Assembly (NCBI GenBank): GCA_013365325.1
Contig: JABVXV010000062.1
Location: 1 to 64,000 of the forward strand
Length of the DNA stretch: 64,000 nt
Source of the DNA: Dipetalonema caudispina
Lineage: Eukaryota > Nematoda > Chromadorea > Rhabditida > Onchocercidae
Direction: 5' to 3'
This document shows, one piece after another, positions 52,816 through 64,000 of the stretch (positions are counted from its first letter, which is position 1; every line of letters begins with the position of its first letter). The position numbers were made by a program, and so were the translations under genes. Below the pieces are notes generated by a model that had not been told where the DNA came from, searched no databases, and saw only the letters and a program-made list of their open reading frames with translations.

Positions 52816-55289
52816 TGTTTGTTACTATTTGGTTTCAACCAAAAAAAAAAAAAAAAAAAATAAAAAATAAAAAATAAAAAAAATATTTATGAATAGATGC
52901 GTTTGAGATAATAATATTACACGTCCTCCTAAAATTATGCTGTACCTAAAATTGAAATTTTCGCCATAATTTCAAAAAAAAAAAAACAGCATATGATCGG
53001 AAGAAATTATCAATTGCAATGAAGAAAAATAAAATGCGAACAGAACAAATACATTTCATTTATGATGTAACATACAGGTTACATTTTACTATTGACCTGA
53101 ACAGATATGATTTGATATATATATATATGATCGTATATCATTTAATTTAGAAATTATTTTCATTCATCCACCGTTCAATCATGAAACGATCACTGTCCCC
53201 ATTTTTAAGAATGTCCTTCAGTTTGCTCCTTTTTTTTTTTTTTTTTTTCACCATTTTTTGACCTTATTCTCTTCACATAGCCATTAGTTCTACTTCTCAA
53301 CTCTTAATAAAATACCCCAAAAATTTGGGACATTTGTTCATTTTCTGTTGAATAGAAAAATACGCAATTCATAAATAACAATAATTATTATACATTTAAT
53401 AAAATGATATAATACATTTAATGTTTGTTATTTAATGATGATCTTAATGTAAGATGCACTTTCTTTTTTTTTTTTTGAAGCACAACAAAATTTAAGGCTC
53501 TTTTGCTACAACGATGAATTTTCCATAAAAGTCATTAAGCTTTTGGAAAAGGTGAAATTGTTTTTTTTTTTTTCACTTTTCTAGAGACGAGATTGCTTTT
53601 GCAAAATCTCAAGCTAGGCTAACCATAGCCGAATATAATGACCAGCAAAAATTCCAAATCTTGAAATTAATTCCTTCTGAAGTCTCCAAATTTGATAATC
53701 TGCAGAAATCCAGTCCTTGAAATTTTAAAGTTTGATCCTTCTTCTGAAACCTTCTTTCTTTCTAATCTTTGTTGATTGTTTCAAATTTTTAAGTCAACGA
53801 GAATTTAAATGTGTGTGTGTGAGTGTGTTTACTTTTGAAGTTATAAATAGTTATTCAATCATATTTATCTCATTTCATGAATATAAAATCAAATAAGTCA
53901 TTACGAATATCATCAAATAAAGCCGAGGAAAGAAAGTAAAGAAGTACGCATATAATCAAATAAAAATGAAAGTAATACATAAATATGAGGGAAATTTACA
54001 AGCGAAACCGAAAAAGATATTAGAACAAATATTCAAATTGATGAAAGAAATATTAAAATAAAATACCTAACACATATACATACACACACATACACACACA
54101 CACGCATACACACACATACACACACACATACATACACACACATACATACACGTCTGATCAGAGCTCGTGTACAGCTAGATCAAGAAAGTTGAAAATAAAA
54201 TCCGCTTATCCGGTTAAAAGATAGAAATAACGGGAATGGAACAATAACGTGAATATCGCTCACAACAATTTCAATAATTATTTTAGCTATTTAAATTAAA
54301 CAATAAAAATTTTCAAACTTTCCTTCTTTTCCCCCTTCCACTCCAAAAGCAAAAAAAAAAAAAAAAAGAAAAAGAAGAAACAATTAAAATATAAAACAAT
54401 TTATATGATGCATTATATCGAATATCAATTGATAATGAATAAATGAATGAATGTGAAAGAAATGGAAGAATGCTAAATCTCACAATTTTTAATTTGTTAT
54501 ATGTAATTGTGATATACGACAAATTTTCGTCTGTCACCAATGAAGTCGGAAAAAGAACATCCTCAGAAATTGTGAAAGAGAGAAAAGGAACGATTACACA
54601 AAATAAACAAATACAAATTTAGCTTTCGATATTTATTTCTCCGTTTTTCTCCTACAAATTGTAAAAAAATGTCCTCAATTCATTTTATTTCATTTCCATT
54701 TGAAATGAATCAAAAAAGATTCACTTGGGATTTTTTTTTTTCATTTCAAAATTGAAAAAATGAAGAAAAGAAATTGTAATATAATGGGCAAAAACTGATA
54801 TATATTGACTTATGCACATGTACATTTTGCAAAATAATTTCGTTGCATCGATCATCATTATCAGCAGCAGAAAAATTCATGTGATACTGTAATATGCAAA
54901 CTTTATCAACTCTTCCTTATCAAGATGATTTAAATCGTTACAAGTGCTTAGAAATAAAGCATTCAAAACGGAAAAAAAAAATCAGTGTAAAAAAATTAAT
55001 AGGTTTATCAACCTATATACTTATAACTAATCGAGAATGAAATAGAAAAGTATGAATAAAAAGGAAGAAATTATTTTAGAAACTTCGAAAGACTTTAAAA
55101 TTTGAAAAAATTTTGAAGATTTTGATAATCGGAACTCACTACTGCAAAAATCACTTCATATGAAACTAAAAACTATCATCAAAAAAAAAAAAAAAAAAAA
55201 AAACAGAAAAGCTTTCTAAAAGTATTCAAATTAATTGTTATCAGTAAATTTCGAAATTTACGAAAAACATTCATCAATAATTGACACAC

Positions 55290-55320
<31 letters not shown>

Positions 55321-55323
55321 AGC
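52816..55323. other. Intergenic region between the EGF gene and the RhoGAP gene
   Basis: It contains the upstream region of the EGF gene and the 3' flank of the RhoGAP gene (both minus). Seen: homopolymer tracts (A20 at 52841-52860, T20 at 53229-53248, A23 at 55181-55203, A29 at 55290-55318), a TG array at 53811-53827 and a long CA/CATA array at 54070-54151. No exon was recognised. Confidence 0.6.
54070..54151. repeat. (CA)n/(CATA)n microsatellite
   Basis: An 80-base array of CA dinucleotides interrupted by CATA units, in the gap between the EGF and RhoGAP genes. Confidence 0.93.
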
Positions 55324-56111
55324 TCATAACTGTTCATCACCCGAGGAAGGTAGAACTTCACCTGGCGATGTTATATCACCGTTCGATCCGGTTGACGATG
55401 ATACACTTTCATCTGTAGATCTAATTGCCTTTGATACTGTTGCTGGTGTTACTACTGTTACCAGTTTCTTATGAGTACCATGAGTGATATTGCTACTTCC
55501 AATTTCAACACTATCCGCTTTAAGGATGTCATCATCCATAAATACAGTTGAGGGACGTCGAAAACTATTCTTCACCCAACGGGCAAATTTGTTTACTTTA
55601 GTACCAATATCTGAATGCATGTTTCGGGTTTGTGAAGTGGACGATGCACTATTTTTACGCTTCATTTCTTCTCGTAAAGTCTGAAACATTTATTTATCAT
55701 AAATGTTTGAGAAATTTTATAAATTACAGGAATGGTTATTTCAGAATCCTATTCATTTAATTTATTTTCTTTGGAATAACCTCGGAAAAAGAAAAAAAAA
55801 AAAAGAAAACTCATTACTAAAATGATTTAAGGAAAACAGACTTTTAACGTAAACATAACGCAACTGTTTAGTAGTAGTAACTATTTAAGGCAAATTTTTT
55901 AAATTAGATGAATTGCGATTACCTGACGAATGATATCCATATCGCTGAGTGTATGTCTCCTCCAAAGCTCTCGTCGAACATTCATTTTACCTCGTGTTTT
56001 TACTTTCGACCCATCAACAAATGGATTCTTTTCATCATATTGAATTGGTTGAGTTGACACTGTATCTGTCATATCGGATTCCGAAAATGCTACATGAGAT
56101 CGATGAAGCTA

Positions 56112-56146
<35 letters not shown>

Positions 56147-59100
56147 AAAAAAATTGACAGATAACTGTACATTGAATCAAAAAATGATATTCATTTGCAA
56201 TCTTATTGAAATTTTCCCTAAATCAAATAACTAAAATTGATTCAAAATTTGAAGAACTGTTTCCTGCTTCAGATATATTTCATACTTCACTTGAGATCTA
56301 TTTTAAAGTCAATTTTTTTAAAATGAATCTAAATCAAAGTACAAGAATAAGAGTTTATATTAGTTATATTCATAGTGAAATACTAAATATGCAATATGAT
56401 AATACCTTTGGTTGACTTTCCGAACGTTGCTTTTCAGTGATAAGTAAATATTGGCACGATGAAGGTATCTCAAGTATAGCATCTTCCGAATCCCTGGAAC
56501 CACTGTAGCAATCTTCACCAGTGGATGATGGTGCTCCTTGATGAGATTGTTTGAAAAGACCAGAAATTCCGGAGGAAAAATTAAGCTGCGTTATCTGTGC
56601 AAAGAAAAAAATCGATTGTTGAAAAAAAAAAAAATTTCATGAATATTTAAGTTGATGAGATGAAAAAAAGATGTTAATTTTAGCAATAAAATATTTTTTT
56701 TTCTTTTCGATGTAAAAAAAAATGATGTAGTATTATGATGATAGTTTATATAATTAATTAATGTGATGAAAATGATTAAATTGAATGACATATCGATCAT
56801 ACTTACTTCCACCGTTTCTAGATCAGGATGTCTAGGTGATGTACTAGCATTGCGAGTATATGGTGATAAATCACTGGATGCATAATCACTACTTGCAGCA
56901 GCCAGATGATCAACACAAGAAATGGTAACAGGAATAGTAAGTGGTGCAGATGATGTGGTGCTATAATCAGATGTTAGTGATAAAGCATCTGTTGATGAAA
57001 AATCTTCCGCTGTTGGCTTCATTGATGGTGTTAATTTCTGAAAACTATAAATATCAAAATTTGGAATATGAATTTTACGAACTATTAATGCTTTCTTTTT
57101 TTTTTTTTTTGAACAGAATAACAAAAACTAATGAAATAAATTTCAAATAGTAAAATAATACCTCTCCATGGGTTCGTTGTACTAATGGACGTTTTGTCTT
57201 CATTCCCATTTCAACGTCACGTCTTTCGAGTGCAGTAGAAGCCCATCCTTGAAGTTGTTGTAAACGTCGAATTTTCTCACGTGTTTCAGCGCTCAGAACA
57301 TCAAGTGTAGGCGAAGATGCCAAATTCAGATGTCGAGAATGATTAACAAGATCATCTAAATCGGCATCATCATCCAAATCCGCATCCGTACCAGCAATAA
57401 AAATTCGTCGTGCGGAGTAAATTTCCTAAAAATCAACGAAATCTATTCTTATCTAATTTAAATACAACAAAAAAAATATCTGAAAAATATAAACAGTATA
57501 ATCCTAGGTATATCCAGAAAAGTATTTATTGCAGTATCCACAATAATTTGAAGATAATCTTTCAATATTCTAATTAATTTTCTACTATTCCAAAGATATT
57601 ACCAAAAAAAAAAAAAAAAAAGGAAAATAACAAAGAACAAAAATTGTTAATGTCATAATTGTTTCGCTAACAACTGAAACTAAAATTTTATTGGAAATAA
57701 TAGAATGAAAAAGAACTTTTTGTCTTCGACGTCTCATTTCATCCGCTTCGGTGTAATTTTGCATATTTCCCGCATTTTCATCTTTCATTTCACATAAATT
57801 GAAAGGAGAAGAAGTTACTACTGTATGAGATGTAGAATCATGTGATGAACCAAGTGAAGGTGAATGATCCGCTGATGAACTGGTACCAGTGTACTGTTGT
57901 GCTGACCTGATTGGAGTTTGTTGTTGACGTGAAGCTATTTCGGCATCAATATCACGTTCCTACAAAGCTAACAGATATAATTCTCATGATTCTACAGTCA
58001 GAATAACAAAAATGAATAGTAAAAAGGTGGGGGGGGGGAAAAAAAAAGGTAGTTTTATTAAACTGCAATATCTTATTTTTCAGATAGAAATCGAAAAATT
58101 ACCACAGATAACATCTAGTAAAAGAATTTGGCAACCTAACCGATACAAACCTGATAAATTCCCGTAACTGAATGTTCAGATATATTAGCAGCACTATCCG
58201 GTATCTTAGTAACTTTGCTTACATTCTGCGTAGATGCAACGCTTGTAGCATGAACCGAATGATCACGTACTTTCTTCCGCTTTTCACGTTTCGAATTACG
58301 TCGCACATTCAAAATTTGCTTTATCTGAAATTAGTGCAAATATTTTAATATTTATGAAAATAGTGATAACTTCCCAATGAGAAGTACTCGCCTCATTAAT
58401 TACCATAAATCTTCAACAAATAGATGCTATCCAAATATCATCATCATTTACCTTTCCACTCTTCTGTGCATCCATCAAAGCGATTGCTTCAGCTTCATTA
58501 ACCCGTCTAATTAAATTATGCATATCATTAAATGATGTAGTCATAATACCAGAATCATTTTCACTACTACCAGCAGCAAGATTACTGCCTGTAGTAGTAT
58601 CATTTGATGTGAAAATTTGTGGTGGAACTTCATCCTCTGCTGTAACATTATCATCGAACATCCAATCGCACTACAAATGAAAAATTTTTTAAATTTCAAA
58701 AAGTACAATTACTACAAAACATTATGGTTAGTAAATAGAATGACCAAAAGGATAGTTGCTCCCCAGATAATAATGAAAGTGCATAATTGAAGCATGATAT
58801 GATCCCTTTCATTTATGTAAATGTTGAAATTTAATTTCAAATAACAAAGTGGAATTTAAATAAAACATACATATGTAATGAATGTTTCAATGATTTTGCA
58901 TTGATCAGACATATGTGTCACCATGGTAGCCATATTATCATCGCTAGGCCTTACAATCGAAGGACCAAACATCAGTGCCAAATTACGCGTTTCCATCTGC
59001 AAAAGTGTTTAGTTCATTAATTAATAAGAAATTTCAATGGAAAATTTAGATTACCCATTATCTTTTACTATGAAATTTTTATGTGAAGATTATTAAGGTG

Positions 59101-62100
59101 AAAAAGAAATTTTGTTTTTTTTTTTTTCTTAGATAATAAATAAATATATATTGTAATAAAAAATTAAAATCAATAATTCAACAATAAGTTAACCTTATTA
59201 ACATCGCTATGTTCAACCACTGCTCTTAAATGTCCCATTAAATATTTCAATGTTTCGTAATGAGCAGAAGGAAGCTTACGAGTCTGTAAATTAAATTTAT
59301 ATCAGACAATATGAGATTAAATTATGTTTCATCCTCAAAAAGCACATTAATTTTTAATTTTGATTCATCTTCATCGAAAAAAAAAAAAGTGCAAAAAAGA
59401 AAAGCAATTCTAACTGATATTCCTAAAAAATTTTTCAAAAATATTATAATATTATCAATATTGATATAAAAAGTTGTAGGATAAAATTAACAAAATTTCC
59501 AGAACAAATAACTTACCAAATAGCGAAGTTTTCGTAATCGTTGTGGATGAGAAGCGATTCGATTCGCATCAATAAAAAAAGGATACAATTTATCTGTTAA
59601 CAATGGTTCGGGTAATTTACGTAAGAACATTTTTAGTAAGCTACTAACAACATTTACATCATTCCATCTGGAATCCGTAACATCGATCTGGAAAAAAAAA
59701 AAAGAAACGATCTTATTCATCTTTATAAAAGATCTTATTACAATGAACTTTTTTGATATACAAAAAAAAAAAATTTCATATGAAATTTAAACTACAAAAA
59801 TTTCTATCTAGTGGATAGATTAAACTATACAAACGATTTAATGAATGACTAATAGTTTGAAATTTTTTTGAAAATTTCATCGTTATTTAGTTATTTAGCA
59901 TCCAATATCAATAAGATACAACTGCAATGAGAAGACAATACTAGTATCTGATATAGTAATTGAAAGGAATTTTTCAATATTCTCTTCGATGATAATAAAA
60001 TAATTTTATAAAATATTAAATGTAATTTTTAATATCCTAAAATGTAATTTTTAATATCCTAAAATTATTTTGCATCAAACAATAATTCATACTATCAAAG
60101 GATCGTATCATTTTTCATAAATTTTATCTTATTACTATTTAAATTTGAAGTATAAAAGTTTCCATAAAACTTTAAATATTTACATTTGTAAAGCCACTAT
60201 TGAGTGTTTCTTTCAAAGCATTTACAGCAGCGGTATTACCCGGGATTCGATAAATGCCAACAGTATCCATACCATTTGCTTCTACCACTCTTACACATAA
60301 TCTGATAAGTAACGGAACCATCTGAAAAATTCAATAAATTTAATCGTAAATTTTTGATAACAAAGAAAATCCAAATTTTTAAAGTAATATAATCAAAATT
60401 TAGAAGAAAAAAAAAAGGAAAATAAAAAAGTTTGAAGCAAAAATTTCGCAAATTATCAAATGAATATGATGTAAATTATTGCTACTACACAATGATTCCC
60501 ATCATTGTTTAATGCCTGAGAAATAATGAAGACATATTTTAGGTTGACGAAAACAAAAAGGATTGAAAAAGCCAAAAAGGTTAAAGAGAAGTTCAGAAAT
60601 GAAAACTTACAAAATCAACATTTTAACACTTTTGAAGTTGTTATAAAAAATCTCAAATAATATCAGTTTAAATAGTTTTGAAAGAAGTACATCAGCCAAA
60701 TAGCAAATAAATTATTTTTAACGACTCAAATGTTAACTAACTTCCAAGCGATAATACCTACTTTTCGTTGTGATACCTTCATGATATGCGCTTTAACCTT
60801 TCCTGTCCATTGCTTAAGGTTACTACAATATAACAAAATGTAAAGAGGACTTAACAATTCTCAAACGGACATATCATATCTCTTCTCATTCTTTTATTTT
60901 CCGCCCTTTACTAGTATCGCGTTACTCAAGTAATCTACATGTACATACCATAAGTTTATATAGGCTTTAAATGGATTTAAATAATTAAAGTCAAGCAAAC
61001 ATCAATAAATAGATTTCTTAAAATCATTTAATCAAACAGTTAGAGGGGAAAAAAAAAAACTTACGTCACCATCACCACTTGTCGGATAATCGACAATTTT
61101 TTGGCCCAATGCAGATGAATGCTGAGAAGATGTTTGCTCAGATCGACCAGATGAACATTGCTTCAATGTTTTCGTTTTCTTCCATTTACGAATAGTTTTT
61201 GGCGTTGATGTACTAATAACTTGATCATCTGAATTTGAAGAAAAAAAACTAAACATACAGAGAATCAGACGAAAAATTTAGACAAATTTGAGAAATGTTA
61301 AAAAGGAAGGAACTGTGCAATAATTTTGCTGATACAAACAAGTAAAACAATACTTTAGCACTATTAATTAGTTATAAAATTTCAAAGGTTATCATAATCG
61401 AAAAAAATCATCGTTAAGAATTGCTATTCTTACTTTCTCATTCATCATTAACATTTTCTCCCTTTAAAATAATTGTTAAAATTTCACCTTCATTGTTATA
61501 TTTCTACTCTAATTATCAAAAAAAAAAAAAAAAATCACTGTTCTCTTACCATTAGTTGTTACTGCTCCTTCATTAATGCCGGATCCTAAATCAATGGAAG
61601 TTCCCGGTTGCAAATTATGATCCATAGATGGTCCAGTAGAATAGTGTCGTTTATTTATACCTGGCGATGGGTAATGAGATGCTTTAATTTTATATCTAAA
61701 AAAAAAAAAAAAAAAAAAACAATGAAATTATACATTCTGATCGATACAAATGGGATGGGTTTTTTTTTCCATTTTTTCTAATCATTACTTTATATTTTAT
61801 AATATTTTAGAATTAATTTAAAATAACTCAAAATTCTTTTGAATGGGAAAATTGAGATGACATATTGGAAATGAATTTAGTAAATCAAAACGGTGAGAAA
61901 AAAATAACACATATTTCAACTTCTCTTCTTAAAAAATCTTAATGTCACACCTTTGCATAATTAGTTTAGTGGTAGCATCACCGGTGATTTGATTTGTATC
62001 CGAAATACTATTATTAGAATCATCGGTACTACAACGTTCCACTGCGATTAAGGTACGTTTGCTTGGTAATTGAATTAGATCACTTCGTGAACTACTACTT

Positions 62101-62216
62101 AGTGAGGATGGACCTTCTTCTAATCCTTGTGATTCATATTCATGACCCGTATGAATTCGAGTTGAAGGAGTAGATAATGATTGCTGCTGATCTTGTTGAA
62201 ATTTATTCAAAAATTT
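55324..62216 (-). CDS. pac-1: ARHGAP21/23-type RhoGAP, PAC-1-like (partial, C-terminal part)
   Basis: GTPase-activating protein for Rho-family GTPases; the C. elegans relative PAC-1 marks cell contacts and sets radial polarity. Minus-strand exons: 61951-62216, 61550-61695, 61065-61228, 60762-60812, 60489-60515, 60184-60321, 59517-59687, 59194-59283, 58871-58996, 58452-58670, 58151-58324, 57717-57959, 57162-57425, 56807-57037, 56406-56594, 55923-56108 and 55324-55680, about 1,013 residues, all in phase. The GAP domain has the arginine finger ([11 protein letters not shown]), [32 protein letters not shown] and [21 protein letters not shown] followed by [16 protein letters not shown], closely like ARHGAP21. 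The C-terminal 600 residues are Ser/Thr-rich and disordered, with ENDSGIM and [18 protein letters not shown] helices. The first exon here starts in phase 0 with KFLNKFQQ and no Met, so the 5' part (PDZ/PH region in relatives) lies beyond the window. The small exons at 60762-60812 and 60489-60515 are tentative. Confidence 0.88.
56109..56144 (-). other. Poly(T) 3' splice site in the RhoGAP gene
   Basis: On the minus strand a run of 32 T (plus-strand A run at 56113-56144) leads directly into TGTAG and the exon starting at 56108. The homopolymer thus serves as the polypyrimidine tract of this acceptor. Confidence 0.8.
58871..60321 (-). other. RhoGAP catalytic domain exons
   Basis: Four exons encode the GAP fold: 60184-60321 holds the catalytic Arg in GIYRIPG, 59517-59687 holds LRKLPEPLL, 59194-59283 the helix [14 protein letters not shown], and 58871-58996 [12 protein letters not shown]. 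All key residues of an active GAP are present, so catalysis is expected. Confidence 0.9.
61696..61719 (-). other. Second poly(T) 3' splice site in the RhoGAP gene
   Basis: A 22-base T run on the minus strand (plus-strand A run at 61698-61719) ends in AG at the exon boundary 61695, the same design as at 56109-56144. Confidence 0.8.
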
Positions 62217-63230
62217 CTGAAATTAAATTTAAATAATATTTTAGAAAAATATATTAATAAAATCATTTATATCGAAAGAATTGAATTCATTTATAATTTA
62301 ATACTTATGGAATATTACACATTTCTAAAAATATTTAAAAAATTGATGATTTATCTTTCCTTGATATATGTATGTATGGATGAGAAAAGTTTAACAATCG
62401 AAATCCTAACATTGTTTTCTCTTTCTGTTTACCATTGATGTAAAAGTTTCAAATTGAATTTCAGATCAAATTTCTAGCTAAACGTGAAGGAAGCAAAGAA
62501 TAAAAGAAGACTGTGAAATATTCAATAAAGAATTTCATTCCAAACTAAACCCACTTTTTTTTTACCAAATAAATTTTTTGAAACTATAACACACTGCCAT
62601 GAAACCCTTTCATATATCCATGTACACTTAGAAATATGAATGTTCAACATACATGAACCTCTGACCTTTTTATTTATTATTTCAATTTTTCACGGGATTG
62701 ATCTACTAAAATAAAATCGAAATTTAAAGCTTAAAAGAGCAAATAGCATAATTCTATTCTCGTAGGAAACTGTCGATGAAATGATTGAATAAAAGATTTA
62801 CGGAAAAAAAGTTGAAGGAAACAAAGTTATGCCTATTTCTTTAAAAATATCATCTTTGAACTGTTCAGATTTAAAAATATAAAAGTTACTTAATAACTTT
62901 ATAACTACTATAATCAATTCATATCAAAAATAAGAGCGGAAATATGTAGTAGAATAACAGAGACTAAGCTATCATGGTCTATACTATATCTGATAGCAAT
63001 GGTGGAATCAAGAGATTTGCTGATATCACAAACTTTATCATTAAATAAATTATTAAACAAAGAGGTAATTTCTGAGTAACATTTAATCAACAATATCAAT
63101 AGCAATGAATGAAATGTGTTGAAAAATTGAGACAGGCAAAAAATTTCAATCAACTCAATGAAGCTATGATGATAAGTGGTGACGATATAAATAACAATCA
63201 AACTTGATACTTCTCCACTTTCTCTTCAAC

Positions 63231-63250
63231 ATCATCATCATCATCATCAT
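63231..63250. repeat. (ATC)n trinucleotide repeat
   Basis: Seven consecutive ATC/TCA triplets within the putative intron upstream of the first visible RhoGAP exon. No open exon surrounds it. Confidence 0.85.
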
Positions 63251-63419
63251 TACCTCAGCAGATGACATACAACATATATACTCATACAACATTTTTGTCG
63301 GATCTATGAAATTGATACATTTCATTTACCTTCTTTTATCATTCTTTTGTAATCAATATTTCTCAATGATTTAAATTTTTGTCAAAGAAAAAAAATTACC
63401 TTTCAATTTATTATCTTAC

Positions 63420-63455
<36 letters not shown>

Positions 63456-63814
63456 ATAAGAAATGAAATGAAAAAAGCAAATAATAAATTCATATTTTCT
63501 ATTAAAAAAAAAAAAAAAAAAGTGTCCTTGATTTTCAATAATATATATATACATATATCAATAGATGAACATATAAACAAACAACATCACTCTGCAATTA
63601 TTACCTGTCTCTCATTATATTACTAACCTACTACTACTACTTTTATAAATAGTAATGATAATAAATGGTAATAGTAGTTCAAACATCATATCATCATCAT
63701 CATTTTCAACAATAACAATGAAGTTGTATAATTGGTCCTCTGCTACGAATAGATACATTAGGGAATCAATTACGATAACCTAAATATTTCATTCAAACGA
63801 AACATACACAAGTA

Positions 63815-63823
63815 GACATACAC

Positions 63824-63854
<31 letters not shown>
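63815..63854. repeat. (CATA)n microsatellite
   Basis: About nine tetranucleotide CATA units with some CACA variation, near the right end of the window, probably in an intron of the RhoGAP gene. Confidence 0.9.
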
Positions 63855-63855
<1 letters not shown>

Positions 63856-64000
63856 GTAGGTAAACATGAAGTTAAAACTCAACTCCCATCAGAAAATTTT
63901 AAAATTCCTAATGACGATTAAAGGAAAGAACGTATGTAGCGTTGACAAATGGATGACCCGTCTTTCAATTCCTTTTCAAATTTAATGCTAATTTACTCGA

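Larger units (their letters stand above)
62217..64000 (-). other. Intron or upstream region of the RhoGAP gene
   Basis: No exon with convincing splice signals was found between the first visible RhoGAP exon and the window edge. As that exon starts in phase without a Met, this is most likely part of a long intron. It holds an ATC repeat (63231-63250), an A29 tract (63420-63448), an A18 run near 63505 and a CATA array (63815-63854). Confidence 0.6.

Noticed and set aside
1..64000. Transposons, Wolbachia-derived inserts, CRISPR arrays, rRNA
   Set aside because: No transposase or reverse-transcriptase motifs, no GC-shifted bacterial-like genes and no regularly spaced direct repeats were seen.

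Overview
The window looks like nuclear DNA of a parasitic nematode, most probably a filarial worm (Onchocercidae). It is strongly AT-rich. Its genes are cut into many short exons (about 18-390 bases) by AT-rich introns with GT(A/T)(A/T) donors and TTTTCAG-type acceptors. The proteins are animal-specific: integrin alpha, IFT139, THADA and an ARHGAP21-type RhoGAP. The exact species cannot be read from this. I rebuilt exon chains by hand, checking donor, acceptor and reading phase at each junction. Names come from remembered family motifs; no database search was run.

Layout: (1) 1-14.4 kb, minus strand: a complete 22-exon alpha-integrin (1,124 codons) with signal peptide, four Ca-binding FG-GAP loops, a furin-like heavy/light cleavage site, a transmembrane helix and a GFFKR tail. 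It is most like the RGD-binding group (nematode PAT-2). (2) 14.4-24.6 kb: a 10 kb divergent gene-free interval with a CA microsatellite, two perfect long hairpins and a small GC-richer island. (3) 24.6-27.1 kb, plus strand: a 7-exon gene for a 298-residue protein with an EVH1/WH1-like domain, with a complete tRNA-Arg(UCU) inside its first intron. (4) 28.6-39.5 kb, plus strand: a 30-exon gene for IFT139/TTC21B (about 1,330 residues), a TPR subunit of the intraflagellar transport A complex. (5) 40.1-49.8 kb, minus strand: a THADA-family gene converging on IFT139, followed about 200 bases downstream by a 45-codon two-exon ORF that may be an operon partner or an alternative 3' end. (6) 51.1-52.8 kb, minus strand: a small secreted protein of 133 residues with two EGF-like domains. 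(7) 55.3-62.2 kb and beyond the right edge, minus strand: the C-terminal part (about 1,013 residues) of an ARHGAP21/23-type RhoGAP, probably the PAC-1 orthologue.

No transposase, viral gene, CRISPR array, rRNA or bacterial operon was seen. The genes share no single pathway. Integrin, the EVH1 protein and the RhoGAP all touch adhesion, actin and polarity; IFT139 serves sensory cilia; THADA probably assists tRNA modification. The most unusual items are the lysine/arginine-rich insert in the integrin light chain, the two long perfect hairpins, the intron-nested tRNA, the EGF peptide gene and the small ORF downstream of THADA.
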